The position numbers and the translations under genes are program-made. The notes under the pieces were generated by a model that was not told where the DNA came from, made no database searches, and was given only the letters and a program-made list of their open reading frames with translations. From Conchocele bisecta (Eukaryota; Mollusca; Bivalvia; Lucinida; Thyasiridae), in assembly GCA_029237695.1 (NCBI GenBank), contig CM055280.1, forward strand, positions 31,771,616 to 31,835,615: DNA of 64,000 bases. The letters are read 5' to 3'. Every line of letters starts with the position of its first letter. Position 1 is the stretch's first letter. Of this stretch, positions 41,693-54,027 are shown piece after piece.

Positions 41693-42659
41693 AATGGGTA
41701 GTGATAAACAAAAATGCGTCCATATTCCACGGCAACACACGTACACATGAAATACTCGCAGCACATGCATACCAGAGCTTAAACGTACAACGCCAGTCCT
41801 ATATGTAAGTAAACATTGCAAACAACTGTTTTTTGTCATAATTATTACTTTTAAGCACAATTAAGAAGTAGCCTTCTTTGTTATCTTTAAAAGTCGGCCA
41901 AAAGTAAACAATTTCCTTATTGGATATTAACGTGGTGAAAATGTGATTGGAAGAGTGGTGATGTCTCGAGAAAAAAAAAAGAGTTTTTAAAGTCATTCGA
42001 CTAACTCCGAAATCAGGAAAATATTGGTCATACATGTAGGAGTTTCTTTTTGCAGAAATAGCAATGAAATTTCTCGCATGTTACATTTGTCAATGATAGG
42101 GCAAGCATATACTTATGTTTGTAATAGTATAAATATGTGACCGAATTGATTAAAAAAACAAATAGACTTATTTTAAATGTTCATTAACAATCAATTTTAA
42201 TATTGTCCATATATCAATACGAAATGGACAGCTTTAACTGAAACAGACGGCAGGCAATCTTGTGTTGATTCTGGTCGTCAACATCAGTTTATAATGTACA
42301 GAAATGAATGTGTTATATGTGTTATAACAGGGAGTTAAAATTCATTACATTGTCACTTATATTTGTTTTCACTTACTGATACGTTTAGGCGTATTTAATG
42401 CATGTTTATACCTTGGTCCGTTATTTAAACACGTGGTATCAAATGTCAAATACCCGATGTACACTGCACGATTGACACGTTTCAAAACTAAGTATGTATG
42501 TATATTCACCAACGTCCTCAATTGAATGTAAACATGCCATCATAACTGTACATCACTGACGCATTATACAGACTCAAACTAAAGACTGTCATTTATTTTG
42601 TGTGTGGATGAAATCAGTGAGTCTCCCAACATGGCCTAACATAATCTAGTGTATTATGA
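41693..42659. other. Gene-free intergenic DNA
   Basis: Host DNA right of the Polinton. AT-rich, no exon or repeat family recognised. Confidence 0.3.
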
Positions 42660-43335
42660 TTTTTATTACACTATGTTATTACACTGTGAAAGCCCATTTT
42701 ATGCAATAAATAGAGGATATTCCATCGTACATTTTGAATAGCGGGAAATAATACACGAGTGTGCGACGGCTTCCGCGTAAGCAACGAGTGAGCTGGTGTC
42801 CGTCGCTACGAACGAGTTGCCGACGGACACCAGTGTATTATTTCCTCTATTCACACATGTACGATGGAATGTCCTATTTATTACACTTCCACGACGGATA
42901 CATATGCACATTCAGTCTTTTTTTGAGATATAATCAATGAATCAGTAATGTGCGCATGAATAGTTATACAATGACGTGTTTTCCCGCGTTTTGACGTTAC
43001 GTTGTGTGACGTCAAATGTGACGTCATGTAAGCTTTTTTAAATCCAAATTACGCAGCTGTTTCTATGAACCAGATATATTTGAGTGCATGTTTGGAATTT
43101 GTTCAATCACATTAACATTCTCTATTAGTCGAGACCCTTTCCAAATTTTCAAATAACTTTATTTTGACTGTAATAAAAATAAACATTTTGCATGTTAGCT
43201 CGTGGTTTCCAAGAAAACAGGCGAGCAATTACGGGTGTTCTCTGCACGGTGTATTATTTGTAAGGAGTTGATTACGGGTTTTCTCTCACAGCGAAACCCG
43301 TGCAAATAATTGTCAAGAGTGTAATAAAAGGTATT
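42660..43335. repeat. Composite inverted-repeat element (inverted copy at 50795-51265)
   Basis: The left part is a hairpin: GATATTCCATCGTACATTTT and CACGAGTGTGCGACGG are mirrored by CCGACGGACACCAGTGTATT and ACATGTACGATGGAATGTCC. The right part has GGTGTATTATTTGTAAGGAG and GAAACCCGTGCAAATAATTG before GTGTAATAAAA. Confidence 0.7.
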
Positions 43336-45394
43336 ATTATATGACTAAATATTTCAGTCATTCTCATTGGCCGAAACACGGCCAAGTGATTACCTTCAAA
43401 TTTAATGTAGACCTCTGAACGCTTTGTTTACACGAATAAGCACTCTCGGTCCGCGAGACCGGTCTGAGATATGTTTATTCAAGTACACAAACATATTGTT
43501 CACCTCCTTAGAGCGCATGCGTAAATCTGACACCTGTAATTGATATTGTTTACACGCTTAGTGATTTTTCCTGATGTTATGAATATTCGTTGTATGGGTC
43601 ATATAATACAACACTTATAGTATGTTGCGTCGGTGTACATGAGATATACGCACCTTCGAAAAGTGATATTCACCTCCGCCTTCGGCGTGGGTGAACATCA
43701 CTTTTCTCATAATCGTGCAAGAATAGCGTTACATTAAGAAGCATGCCTACATTTGTAATTAATCAGTCATGTGAAATATATAACGCCATATGATATAATG
43801 CTTGGTCAATATGGCTGACCGTTGAATGTACTCATTCTTGGACTTGTTAAGAGAACTGTGTTACATAGTGTACGAACTGTAGTTATTTAGTCTACACATA
43901 TATTTGTTCTCGAAGACACGACCATAATAGAATAGTAAGTGATACAACTGCAAACTATATTTGAAGTTATGTGTCTCATACTGATACATTTTGAATCATC
44001 CAAATTACGGTTATATTATACATGTATTTAAATTGAGAGCTATGAAATGAAACCACAGGAAACATGTATGCAATGTTGAAGCTTGTTGATGGTATGTTTC
44101 GATGAGTGAGTAATTATTTTTATCTCTGCTTTAGTTATAGTCTATATGCTATTTTTTATTATAACAGAAATTAATTTTTAAATGCAGCATTGAAACATTA
44201 TCAGTTGTACGTCTAACAACAAAAGTGCAATTCAATAACGTCGAGGCACGTGCATACATGTCGGACAGCATACATTGGATGAATCTTCTTACATATGACG
44301 GTGACACACCGCAACAGTTCCGTAGGAACTGAATAAACATCCAAAAACGTTAAAATGTATTCGCACAATATCAGTTTCTATACATGTTTTATTGGTGATA
44401 AATAATAAAATGTAAATGTGTGACATCTATGGTCACCGTGGTCATTTTAAAATGTCCAAGCAGCAGTACTCATAATATACCTATTAAATTATTTCTTTAA
44501 GGAATAGAAGAGTGTCCATGAGAGATATAACCAATTGACTATCAATACATTTGTTGAGAATGCTTCTTTGCACTACGGCAAACCGTAGGCATCCATTGAA
44601 TTATGTCGGTCATCGTCGAAACTATTATTTCACCACAGCACACATACATATATAATCAAACATCTCCAATAGGTATGTAAATACATACTAGGGACTATTT
44701 GTAGACGATGTACATATAATATATTTAATATTAGCGATACTAGGAAATTATAATGTCAAGTTGGCCATTTTGAGCGGTCATTTTGATTTTGTTTCGCATA
44801 TAAATATTGATTTATTTACGCATCCAACGTGATGCATCGACTTTCAGCAGGTCCACTATGAGGTGGTAACATTACTATTGTGTGTGATTTGGCCATATAA
44901 TACGGCGAACATTTCTATAATATGACGAAAATGTCCAATGTTATTGCTGTTTGCGGCCACTTTTGAAATACTATTTCCCCTGACCTATGTAAATAGAAAT
45001 TATCACCCCCTCTAGATTTATTTTGTGTGACATAAAGAGCACGTGTGTAACATAATTTTGCCAGTCACAGCCACATATCAAATCGAGAGAACAGTGTAAG
45101 AGTCAGTGGATGAAGAGGGAGCGAGTGTGTGTGAAGCCCACTTATGGACTTAGACCCTTTTGTGTACTTACCCTTCCAAATGTTTCTTATTTTTCATTTG
45201 ATTTATGTATGTATGTATGTACAGTACTATCTTTGAAGTCGGTAGCTAATTGAACAAGATTTATAAATTGATCGAATTTGTAAAATGTATCCACGCCAGT
45301 AGCCATCATAGACAGACAGTGACAACTATGTGACAACAACACCTACTACTGAAACTTCCAGAAGCCCTCCGATTCAAAGTACGTATTTTTTTAT
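43336..45394. other. Gene-free intergenic DNA
   Basis: Mostly featureless. A hairpin lies at about 43652-43720 (AAAGTGATATTCACC / GGTGAACATCACTTTT). A TATG microsatellite sits near 45206. No exon recognised. Confidence 0.35.
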
Positions 45395-45715
45395 TTTGTC
45401 CTTGTTATGTAATGGATTTTGATGATGAAATATGGCGCATCAAACGCATCTTGTTAAGCTGCATTTGGTGGTCTCTGTACTTTGGCCCAAACTTCTGTCG
45501 TTTTTGCGAAGAATCGATTCCCGTGTATATCGACGGAAAGTCTGCGCTAAGCTCCCGAAACCACCAAATACAGTTCATGAAGACGCGTTTGATGCGCCAT
45601 ATTTCATCAAAATCCGTCGCATATTAAGGAAAATATCAAATAATACTTACTTTGGAGTGGGCGAGCTTACAACACTTTCAGCCATTGTTGTTGTTGTTGT
45701 AACAAAGTGATCATG
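45395..45715. repeat. Fold-back element (second copy at 62015-62420)
   Basis: GATGAAATATGGCGCATCAAACGC at about 45424 is mirrored at about 45585 by GCGTTTGATGCGCCATATTTCATC. The inner CTGCATTTGGTGG pairs imperfectly with CCACCAAATACAG. The end TGTTGTTGTTGT ... GATCATGCACCTT is shared with the 62-kb copy. ORFs inside come from the repeat. Confidence 0.8.
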
Positions 45716-46604
45716 CACCTTGGAAATGGATTACCGGTAATAATAGTTAGGCATGTCATTAGGTCCCCTTCTTCATACATCGACCATTATTACTGTATCG
45801 TCAGATGCCGTTATGTCAGCGATGTGTGTTAATTACTACTTTTAGGTATCGCCATTTTATTTGTCTATTTTTAGTATCATTATATATGGCTGTCAGTCGC
45901 CATTTTCGTGGACTGGTTCATTCACCGGAACCCGTATACTTATTATGTGGTAAAAAAAACGGAACTTTTATGACCGGTTATAATTCATATTTCATAATAA
46001 CTATTTTGATGGTGAATGTGCCTTTTTGCTCCAATGTTGTATACAATATGTATGTCTACGACGGGTGTAATTAATGCACCCCACAGAAGATCAAGATTGT
46101 TATAAAGGCTGCAATTGGCGGAATTACCAGTCTAAGGCAGGCACACGTTCCTACTTTTTGTTTCTGGTGATACAGTTTCAGTTATTTCATTACTTTGATT
46201 CTTATCTCGGTCATTGTGTAACATGCAGATATTTGATCTCCAAGAACAATATAATGTGAGTTACCATGACAAAATGTGATTTAAACTATTGCAGAAAATG
46301 TGCTTTTCTAAATTTACATATACAAACAACGAGAAAAATAATGCTAGCGTATTGATAAGAATGTAATAAACAACAAGACTGCCGCAAGTCACAAAATACG
46401 CCCGTCGAATATGGGCCAGACAGCGAAGATGCAAAATTTGTGAAGCTGTCACCAAGGCAATAAATATTAATGAGAATTTGAAAGACTATAGCATTATTTC
46501 TTCATCTCGTTGTGCTAAACATGTAATACTATACTAATTTAGGCAGAGATAGAAAAGTAGAGTGTAAAGTAGAAATGATAGGGAATTGGATACAATAATG
46601 TAGA
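45716..46604. other. Gene-free intergenic DNA
   Basis: Short ORFs only. Nothing recognised. Confidence 0.3.
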
Positions 46605-47450
46605 AAAAATGGCTAAGTTAAAAAGGTGATAATTTTGTTACAAAATATGTTTTCGGCATAAAAACACCAAGGTGCACATCTGCAATGTGTGTAGAAGACG
46701 TGTGTAAAGTTTCAGAACGATCGACTGAACAGTTTCGGAGGAGTTGTGTACACAAACTCTGTATCGTATATAGAATTGTACAGACAAATGTAGAAAAAAT
46801 GGCTACATGTAAGTTAAAATGGTGATATATTTGGTTAAAAATTATTCGTTCGGCATAAAAACAACAAGGTGCACATCTTCAATATGTGTAGAAGACGTGT
46901 GTATAGTTTCAGAACGATCGACTGAACGGTTTCGGAGAAGTTGTGTACACAAACTCTGTACCGTATATAGAATTGTATATGAAAATGTAGAAAAAATGAC
47001 TAAGTTAAAAAGATGATATTTTTGTTAAAAAATATTTTTTCGGCATAAAAACACCATGGTGCACATCTTCAATATGTGTAGCAGACGTGTGTATAGTTTC
47101 AGAACGATCGACTGAGCTGTTCCGGAGGAGTTGTGTACACAAACTCTGTACCGTATATATAATTGCATAGACAAATGTAGAACAAATGGCTAAGTTAAAA
47201 AGGTGATATTTTTGTTAAAACATATATTTTTCGACATAAAAGCAGCAATGTGCACATCTTCAATACGTGTAGAAGACGTGTGTATAGTTTCAGATCGATC
47301 GACTTAACTGTTTCGTAGGAGATGTGTACACAAACTCTGGACCGTATATAGAATTGTATAGAAAAATATAGAAAAAATGACTGAGTGTGTATAGTTTCAG
47401 ATCGATCGACTTAACGGTTTCGGAGAAGTTGTGTACACAAACTATGCACT
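46605..47450. repeat. Tandem repeat, unit about 190 bp, about 4.3 copies
   Basis: Units start with AAATGGCTAAGTTAAAA (about 46606, 46797, 46992, 47183, 47374). Each contains TTCGGCATAAAAACA, GGTGCACATCTTCAATATGT, AGAAGACGTGTGTATAGTTTC, AGATCGATCGAC or AGAACGATCGACTG, and TTGTGTACACAAACTCTG, a near-palindrome. The last unit is internally deleted. Confidence 0.9.
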
Positions 47451-47544
47451 TTTTCTTCAGCTGCCCGCCCGCCCCGCGGTAAAACATAATACGTATTTTT
47501 GTTTAAAAACGGTCGTATATAAACAACAACAACTACATGTTAAG

Positions 47545-47770
47545 TCACCATACACCACCGCCTGTGCTAATCTTCTCAATATATGTAAATGTACTTATTA
47601 CAAAATACTTGAATCTTGTGTTTGAAATCTAGTTGCTTGATTGGCTGCGACTGAGCACAGCTCAGGCCCAGCCAATCAAGCTGCTCGATTGCGAATTCAG
47701 ATTACCAATATATATTCAGAAACTTTGACATATGGGCAAGAGTAACGCAGGCGGATGTGTACAGTCGTTA
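47545..47770. repeat. CAATCAAGC fold-back MITE copy
   Basis: Ends ACCACCGCCTGTGCTAATCT and GTAACGCAGGCGGATGTGTA; the centre is TTGCTTGATTGGCTGCGACT / CAGCTCAGGCCCAGCCAATCAAG. Confidence 0.7.
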
Positions 47771-47880
47771 ACAAAATAGAGATTACTCGGCTCGTGTTTC
47801 AAGATCTTTGGACACGTCTTGGAAATGCGTAGGAATGTTGAGGCTTCCTACCGTTTCCGATACGAGGCTGATGTACCTAA

Positions 47881-48293
47881 AGACACATGCCCACTCAGGA
47901 GGCACAAACTGTTTTTAAAGGAATTAAATAAGTGTATAATTGTGGCACTATTTCACCAGTTCTAAAAATTACGAGTGCCCGCTACAGAAATATAATCATT
48001 TAGTAATGTTAGTATTTTACGCATAGACTAATTGACTGGCAGTGGTATCAGGCTATTTTCATATGCAAATGAGGCATGATCTTTTTTATTTATTTATACT
48101 AATTAAATGCTTAAGAAAACACGGTTATCGCCCCTATTATCCGTGTGGAAATTTACGTCTGATATAAAATGTATAATAATGACATTCAATAAGTGGGGGT
48201 AATGGTGAATGAATGTTTATTTTGCCTGAAGATGTCTCAGATGATGTCTCTCATATAACGAACATTGCGTGCCTACTGAGTGGGCATGTACCT
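47881..48293. repeat. TTAA-flanked MITE copy
   Basis: Right end GTGGGCATGTACCT directly followed by TTAA (48294-48297). The left end AGACACATGCCCACTCAGG is an imperfect inverse and its flank has decayed to CTAA. Interior as in the copy at 48448. Confidence 0.7.
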
Positions 48294-48447
48294 TTAATAT
48301 CACCAGACACTAGGCTTGTATTCTATTTATCAACTAACGTTTTTGTGGCCACGAAATGAGCATGTATAAAGAGGTATACATACTCGCACTCGTAATCATT
48401 CACAGGCATATCATTATTCTGACATTATTCATCCATTGAAGCGTTAA

Positions 48448-48949
48448 AGGTACATACCCACGCAGTAGGCACAAAATGTTCTTTATATCAGAGACATCAT
48501 CTGAGACATTTTCTGGCAAATAAACAGTAATTCATCATTACCCCACCTATGGATTGTCACTATTATACATTTTATATCAGAAGTAAATTTCCACACTGAT
48601 ATCAGGGGCGATAACCGTGTTTCCTTAAAATGTTAACGGACATTACTATTTAGTATCTGTATTTATTTGTCGATGTGCAATGATCATCCTTATAGTCTGT
48701 CGTAAATATTAGTTTTTCAGGTGACGCATTTAATTAGTATAAATAATTAAAAAATGTCATGCATCATTTGCATATGAAAATAGCCTGATACCACCGCGCG
48801 TCACTATCAGTAAAATAAATATTACTAAATGATTATATCTATATAGCGGGCACTCGTAAGTTTTAGAATTGGTGGAATAGTGACACAATTAAACACTTAA
48901 TTTAAATCATATAAAGAACAGTGTGTGCCTACTAAGTGGGCATGTACCT
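48448..48949. repeat. TTAA-flanked MITE, best copy
   Basis: 502 bp beginning AGGTACATACCCACGCAGTA and ending in the inverse, CTAAGTGGGCATGTACCT, flanked by TTAA at 48444-48447 and 48950-48953. The inverted termini extend about 40 bp (to TGTTCTTTATAT). A piggyBac-type non-autonomous element is the simplest explanation. Confidence 0.8.
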
Positions 48950-48954
48950 TTAAC

Positions 48955-49161
48955 GAAACTAGTGTTATCATCTGGGTGTACGGAGATGCTTGGAAATTGA
49001 AGTCTCACGACAGAAATATACAAATTGGCAAATCATATCAAATAAACAATACGTATTTCAACCTATCGTTGGAACGGCACAAAAACCTATCGGAAATATG
49101 TTTTATTGCAACTTTTGAAAGTGAAAGTAGAATCTATGTTGTAATAAACTCACCGATGTGA
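48955..49161 (+). other. Possible exon remnant next to a MITE
   Basis: A 69-codon open stretch beginning directly at the MITE's TTAA flank gives protein-like sequence (V-I-I-W-V-Y-G-D-A-W-K, N-T-Y-F-N-L-S-L, S-E-I-C-F-I-A-T-F) and ends in TGA. The W...Y...L-S-L...C spacing is loosely Ig-like, with one of two expected Cys. No splice site is visible because the MITE abuts it. Could equally be chance. Confidence 0.25.
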
Positions 49162-49224
49162 CACATGGCGATGGATGCGATAATACGCAAGTCTTCGGTA
49201 CAAATGAGATATGAGATATTGTAC

Positions 49225-49395
49225 CTTCGGACATCTGCGTAATTTCATTAAATACGTTAAAATAAATTAAATAATTTATAAGACTTTCAGAGTACATGCA
49301 TTTACTCTGAAAATGTTATCAACTTCTGACGCCATTTACGGAAAATGTTGTAAATTTTTTAAATGTATTTAATGAAATTACGCATATGTCCGAAT
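49225..49395. repeat. Fold-back element
   Basis: TCGGACATCTGCGTAATTTC at about 49227 is mirrored by GAAATTACGCATATGTCCGA at about 49374. A partial copy (ATGAAATTATGCAGATGTCC) lies at 51283. Confidence 0.7.
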
Positions 49396-49576
49396 CCCGT
49401 GGCGTGTCTCAAGCAAGGAAATTTATACAACTGTCTATACTAACGGTCTGAATTTGTTTCAAACATCGTACTTTGTTGTCTGATTGCAGTCTTGTAAAAC
49501 CTGCATGTTGTTGGCCGTTGTCAAAATCTATATATCATTATTTTGCATTTTAATCGCAAAATATATAGTACTGTTT

Positions 49577-49915
49577 AAAGAGGCATATCAGGATTTTTGG
49601 AGATAAAATATAATTTAAAAACGTGTTTTCATCATGGCCCTGTGTAAAATGGTTTAATTGAAGATATATGACGATAGGGCCTCTGGGTTGTTTTCATGTC
49701 ACCAATATAGGTACACTGTACATACATATCGGATTTCCTATATTGTAGCGTTCAACAATACGTATGTACCGATATTGGTGAAAATTGAAACAACCCAGCA
49801 GTGATAGTATCGTCATATATCTTCAATTAAACCCCTTTACACAGTGCCATGATGAAAACACATTTTTATTTTTATATTATTTCTTTCAAAAAATCCTGAT
49901 ACATTATCTCCCTTT
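49577..49915. repeat. Fold-back MITE (copy of 16873-17140)
   Basis: Ends AAAGAGGCATATCAGGATTTTT and AAAAATCCTGATAC. Inner arms TTTAATTGAAGATATATGACGAT and ATCGTCATATATCTTCAATTAAA enclose a second hairpin (ACCAATATAGGTAC / GTACCGATATTGGT). Confidence 0.75.
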
Positions 49916-50064
49916 AAACATGTGTTCGTGCAATGTATTTATCATATTGATGTGACACATGCCGATGATAGAACTAATATACAATGTACCAGGCCTCAAT
50001 ACAGTAATCCTAAACACATACATACATCATATAAAAGGGAAAACTAAATAATATTATTTAAGTG

Positions 50065-50300
50065 CATGGGACTGGAGAAATGGGGCTTATGGGTTTTACG
50101 ACCAGTGGATATCCAAATCAGCCTGTGCATCCGCACAGTCTGATCAGGATCTTCACTGTTCGTCATTCCACCAATGAAACACCCGTCATTCTTCTAAGAA
50201 GCAAAATCGATCGTTATCAGACTACAGGAGTTCGCTATTTGGTCAGCTACATACAATTTCTCCAAAGTCACATATGCGCCGTGACTGGGGAAATGGGGCT
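50065..50300. repeat. CAGCCTG/CCGCACAG repeat copy
   Basis: GACTGGAGAAATGGGGCTTA at 50070 and GACTGGGGAAATGGGGCTTA at 50284 are direct copies bounding CAGCCTGTGCATCCGCACAG and GTCTGATCAGGATC. Confidence 0.6.
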
Positions 50301-50609
50301 TATGGCATTTCTGCCTACTGTCTGTTTCACGAAACCTGCCCAAATGTTACGGTCATATAAACAATGGAAACACAATATTCTTTTCGATAATATTACATTA
50401 CAGAGTGAGACTTTTTATTTCGTGAAAATCTGGTCCAATATTGATTTTATTTCGAAAAAAAAACAAAACATTTGCACCATGTTAAAATCCCCATGTTAAC
50501 ATGGATATTTTTGTCTAATTACAGAAATAGTGGACGGATTTTCAAAAAATTAACTGACTTTCTTAGTTATATCATTTCCATGCTACATGCATATAGCCAC
50601 CGGCTTTAC

Positions 50610-50660
50610 ATGACCTTAGATATTGATAGGCCGTTAAACACCAATAAATCAATCATCAAT
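50610..50660 (+). repeat. SINE tail fragment
   Basis: GACCTTAGATATTGATAGGC and CGTTAAACACCAATAAATCA match the 3' tail of the SINE-like copies at 7480 and 13840. Confidence 0.55.
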
Positions 50661-50794
50661 CAACACGTATTTAGCCAGGTTTCAGAGTCAATTTCCTTTT
50701 TTATTTTTTTCTCCTCTACTTCCTTTTCCCCGATGTTAAATTCCCATAAACAAAGCCCCATTTCACGACACACAACGTAACTATAAAACACGTC

Positions 50795-51265
50795 ATGTGG
50801 TTTGTAATTTTATTACACTCTTGTCAGTTATTTGCATGGGTTTCGCTGTGAGAACAAATCCGTAATCAACTCCTTACAAATAATACACCGTGAAGAGAAC
50901 ACCCTATTTTATTACAGTCAAAATAAAGTTTCCAAATATGCACTCAAATATATCTAGTTTATAGAAACAGGTGCGTAATTTGGATTTCACGTTGGACGTC
51001 ACACACATATGCATACGTACAGCACAATTCTTTTGCTTACAGTCTCAGAAATATGCATAGATATCCGCCGTGAAGTGTAATTAATTGGACATTCCATCGT
51101 ACATGTTTAAATATCAGAAATAACACACTCGTGTCCGTCGGCTTCCGTGCAAGAAACTCGTTCGCTACGCTCACTATTTCCTAACGCGGAAGCCGACGCA
51201 CACTCGTGTATTATTTCCCGCTATTCCAAATGTACGATGGAATATCCTCTATATATTCCGCAAGT
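50795..51265. repeat. Inverted copy of the 42660-43335 element (internally deleted)
   Basis: Shares, in opposite order and strand, GTTTCGCTGTGAGAACAAAT, CAACTCCTTACAAATAATAC, CATTCCATCGTACATGTTTA and the hairpin CGGCTTCCGTGCAAG / CGCGGAAGCCG. Confidence 0.7.
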
Positions 51266-51829
51266 ATTTTGTAAACGTATTTCATGAAATTATGCAGATG
51301 TCCGAAGGTACAACATCACATGACGTGTCTAATATGAGACGTTTACAAACTTAGAGCAAACATGACAGACACATTTCAAGTGCTAAATCAAAGGGACGAC
51401 GATTTAAGGGCATTTGATTTGTGGGGTGAATCACACTTTCCCAACTTCTTTATTTTTTCGATCTGTCTAGAAAGTCTCACTGTCCCAACCTGAAATGTGC
51501 ACACCTTTGCTTTACCTGTATGTTGGGTGTACTGATCAGCAGAAACCCCCGGCCAACACATTTAATTAAATGTAAGAACAGGTAACTAAACTCTGCTCAT
51601 TAATCATTAATTATTTGACCATCATGTTAGTATTTATAATTTGCTAAATGTTAATATGAAAACGGGCGCTACCTATATGGCCAGCTTTGTCAGACATTGT
51701 ATTTCTTTAGTATTAACTGCGAGTATTGGTAGACATAGATTATATGGAGGAAATAAAGATTATATAAATAGTATAGAATATGTTGGTCATATACTATGAA
51801 AAGGTGCACCACTAGTGCCATAGTTGCAT
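51266..51829. other. Gene-free intergenic DNA
   Basis: A fragment of the 49225 fold-back repeat at 51270-51320; otherwise nothing recognised. Confidence 0.35.
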
Positions 51830-52160
51830 CGTACGGAGCCCTGCAGGGGACATGGATTTTGTTATTAATTCGTTCCCACGAAATAACAATTCGTTTCCTA
51901 AATTTAGCAATTTTTTCCCTCGATATAACAATTCGTTCCCACGAATTAAGAATTCGTTCCCTCGAATTAACAATTCTTTCCAACGAAATGACAATTCGTT
52001 CCCTCAATTTGACAATTCGTTCCCTCGAATTAACAATTCGTTCCCACGATATAACAATTTGTTCCCACGATATAACAATTCGTTTCCGTGGGAACGAATT
52101 GTTAAATGGAGGGAACAAATTATGAATTCGTGGTAACGAATTGTTAAATTGAGGGAACAA
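51830..52160. repeat. AATTCGTTCCC minisatellite with inverted end (related piece at 63560-63660)
   Basis: About ten units of 26-27 bp built on TTCGTTCCCACGAATTAACAA, preceded by CGGAGCCCTGCAGGGGACAT, then turning over after 52080 into the reverse complement (GGAACGAATTGTTAAAT). Long ORFs in several frames, on both strands, are repeat artefacts. At 63560-63660 the same module appears reversed, ending CATGTCACCTGTGGGGCTCC. Confidence 0.85.
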
Positions 52161-53056
52161 AATGTTAATTTTTTCAACCAATCCAATCATCACAAATGAT
52201 CTTCAGACTAGTCCATATGTGAAAATACGGTGTTTTGCTCTCAAAAAAAAATATGAAAAAACCTTGCAAAAAGTGCAGATCCTGATGAGACGGCTCTTCA
52301 CGAGTCGGCTCATCTGGATCTACACTGTTTACCAATACCACTATACAGGTATATTGTGTACATTTCACAGCAAAATAATAAGACTTATTTATTGGCACCC
52401 GTGTAGCGAAAATGTGCGAACAGAGTCATCCCAGATCTGCATGCGCATCGCGCTGTCAGATAAGTGCATACACAATATGCCATTCAGTCACTGACGTTTA
52501 CACGACCGGTTGCCATATAGGAAATGGTAAAGATCATGACAGCGGTCAATTATGTTTTATAATTTACAGAATAGAGAAATGTGTGTATGAAATATGAAGC
52601 AGATCCGTGCAAGGAAACAGAAAGTACAATGTATAATATTTACCCGATCGTTTTATATTTACCCGAAAGTTTTGTGACGGACGGACGGGACGGACGGACA
52701 AGGCTAGATCTACATGTACTATTTATAGTTTTGCAATATTGAAAGCATATTTATAAGCTGCCCAAAATGGCACAGTAGATAACAATATCTGCAACAAACA
52801 GTCTCCGATTGAATGTATGTTTGTTTTTGCTATAACTGAAAATATAGTTCTCTTTTCACACTCACAAAGTATGATTTTATTCTAATCGTTTTATTGGCGT
52901 TATAAATGTTACTTCAGTCACAGAAATTATAGCGAACAGTGTAGGTCCCATCGTTGAGTCATAGTTATGTATGTGTAGGGTATGAATATATAACATATAT
53001 AGCAGAATAAACATTAATATCATGTATTTATTCATTCTGTACAGAAATATATCAAA
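52161..53056. other. Gene-free intergenic DNA
   Basis: A decayed CAGATCCTGATGAGACGG hairpin piece near 52276 and GGAC microsatellite at 52678-52698. No gene. Confidence 0.35.
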
Positions 53057-53439
53057 CAGGGCTCCAGATAAGGTGCGTATTTGCGTAAATACCCAATTAA
53101 AATTGCCAAATGAAATTGAAATCAGAAGTAGTGAGTATAAAAAAGCAATGCAAAAAGTGTGGTATCTTTATCATGCTACAGAAAAAAATAAACAGACCAC
53201 AACTATAGCATATTATCTTATTTTTCTTATTTTTTCATTAGACAAGGAGACAATTCTAATGGAATACCAAGATGTGTTTTCAATTAGAAGAAAACTAGTC
53301 AATGCGTGCGGTCTGCTGATATGTAAACAGTAGTGTGATTCCATTTTACACAATTAACATTTTGAAATACCCAATTGCTTCAGAAATGATGGAGTGACAA
53401 TACTCAATTACATGTACTAATTCCTTATCTGGAGCCCTG
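53057..53439. repeat. MITE with CAGGGCTCCAGATAAGG termini
   Basis: CAGGGCTCCAGATAAGG at 53057-53073 is exactly inverted at 53423-53439. Flanked by TCAAA on both sides (53052-53056 and 53440-53444). CAGGG termini suggest an hAT-like non-autonomous element, though hAT usually gives an 8-bp duplication. The 103-codon ORF inside is not credible. Confidence 0.75.
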
Positions 53440-53744
53440 TCAAATATGTTTTTGTTTACCCTTGTTTCTTGACCAATGAAAGAACAGAATATCGTCTCAA
53501 TTGCATATTGCGACACTTTCGCCAATATCTATTAAAGTAATCAATAATTGTTCAGCCGTTATATTTAGAACTGATGTTACGCTTTGTTGTCATCAGTTCA
53601 CCTGTTCACGAGACGCAAAGCATATGACCGCCGACACACGCTCACTAACTACGAAATGAATTGAATATATGAACTATAACTATTACCTATGTTTCTGTTT
53701 TGTCCACGGAGATTATTGAAAAAAGTCAGCGCCTGGAAACTTCT
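53440..53744. other. Gene-free intergenic DNA
   Basis: Nothing recognised. Confidence 0.3.
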
Positions 53745-53985
53745 GGTGACGCATTGAATTAGTATAAATAATTAAAAAATGTCATGCCTCATTTGCATAT
53801 GAAAATATGCTGATACCACCGCGAGTCACTATCAGTCAAATAAATACATGTATTACTCAATGATTATATTTATATAGCGTGCACTCGTAATTATTTTACT
53901 GGTGTCTTCAACACAATTGTACACTTATTTATTTCCTATAAAAGAACATGTTGTACATGTGTGGGCATGTGACTTTAATGTCAAG
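53745..53985. repeat. TTAA MITE copy, left-truncated
   Basis: GGTGACGCATTGAATTAGTA through GTGTGGGCATGTGACTTTAA matches the right half of the 48448 copy. The terminus is mutated (ATGTGACT for ATGTACCT). Confidence 0.6.
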
Positions 53986-54027
53986 CCACACACTGGGACA
54001 ATGGTGGATCGCAACTAGTTATGTAAA

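Noticed and set aside
45412..45710. Overlapping 71- and 92-residue ORFs
   Set aside because: They cross the palindromic arms of a fold-back element that has a second copy at 62 kb.
51690..52193. ORFs of about 110-167 residues on both strands rich in R-E-R-I-V or N-N-S-F-P-R
   Set aside because: Products of the 26-27 bp minisatellite, open in several frames on both strands.
53022..53333. 103-residue ORF
   Set aside because: Lies across a MITE with 17-bp inverted ends; composition is not protein-like.
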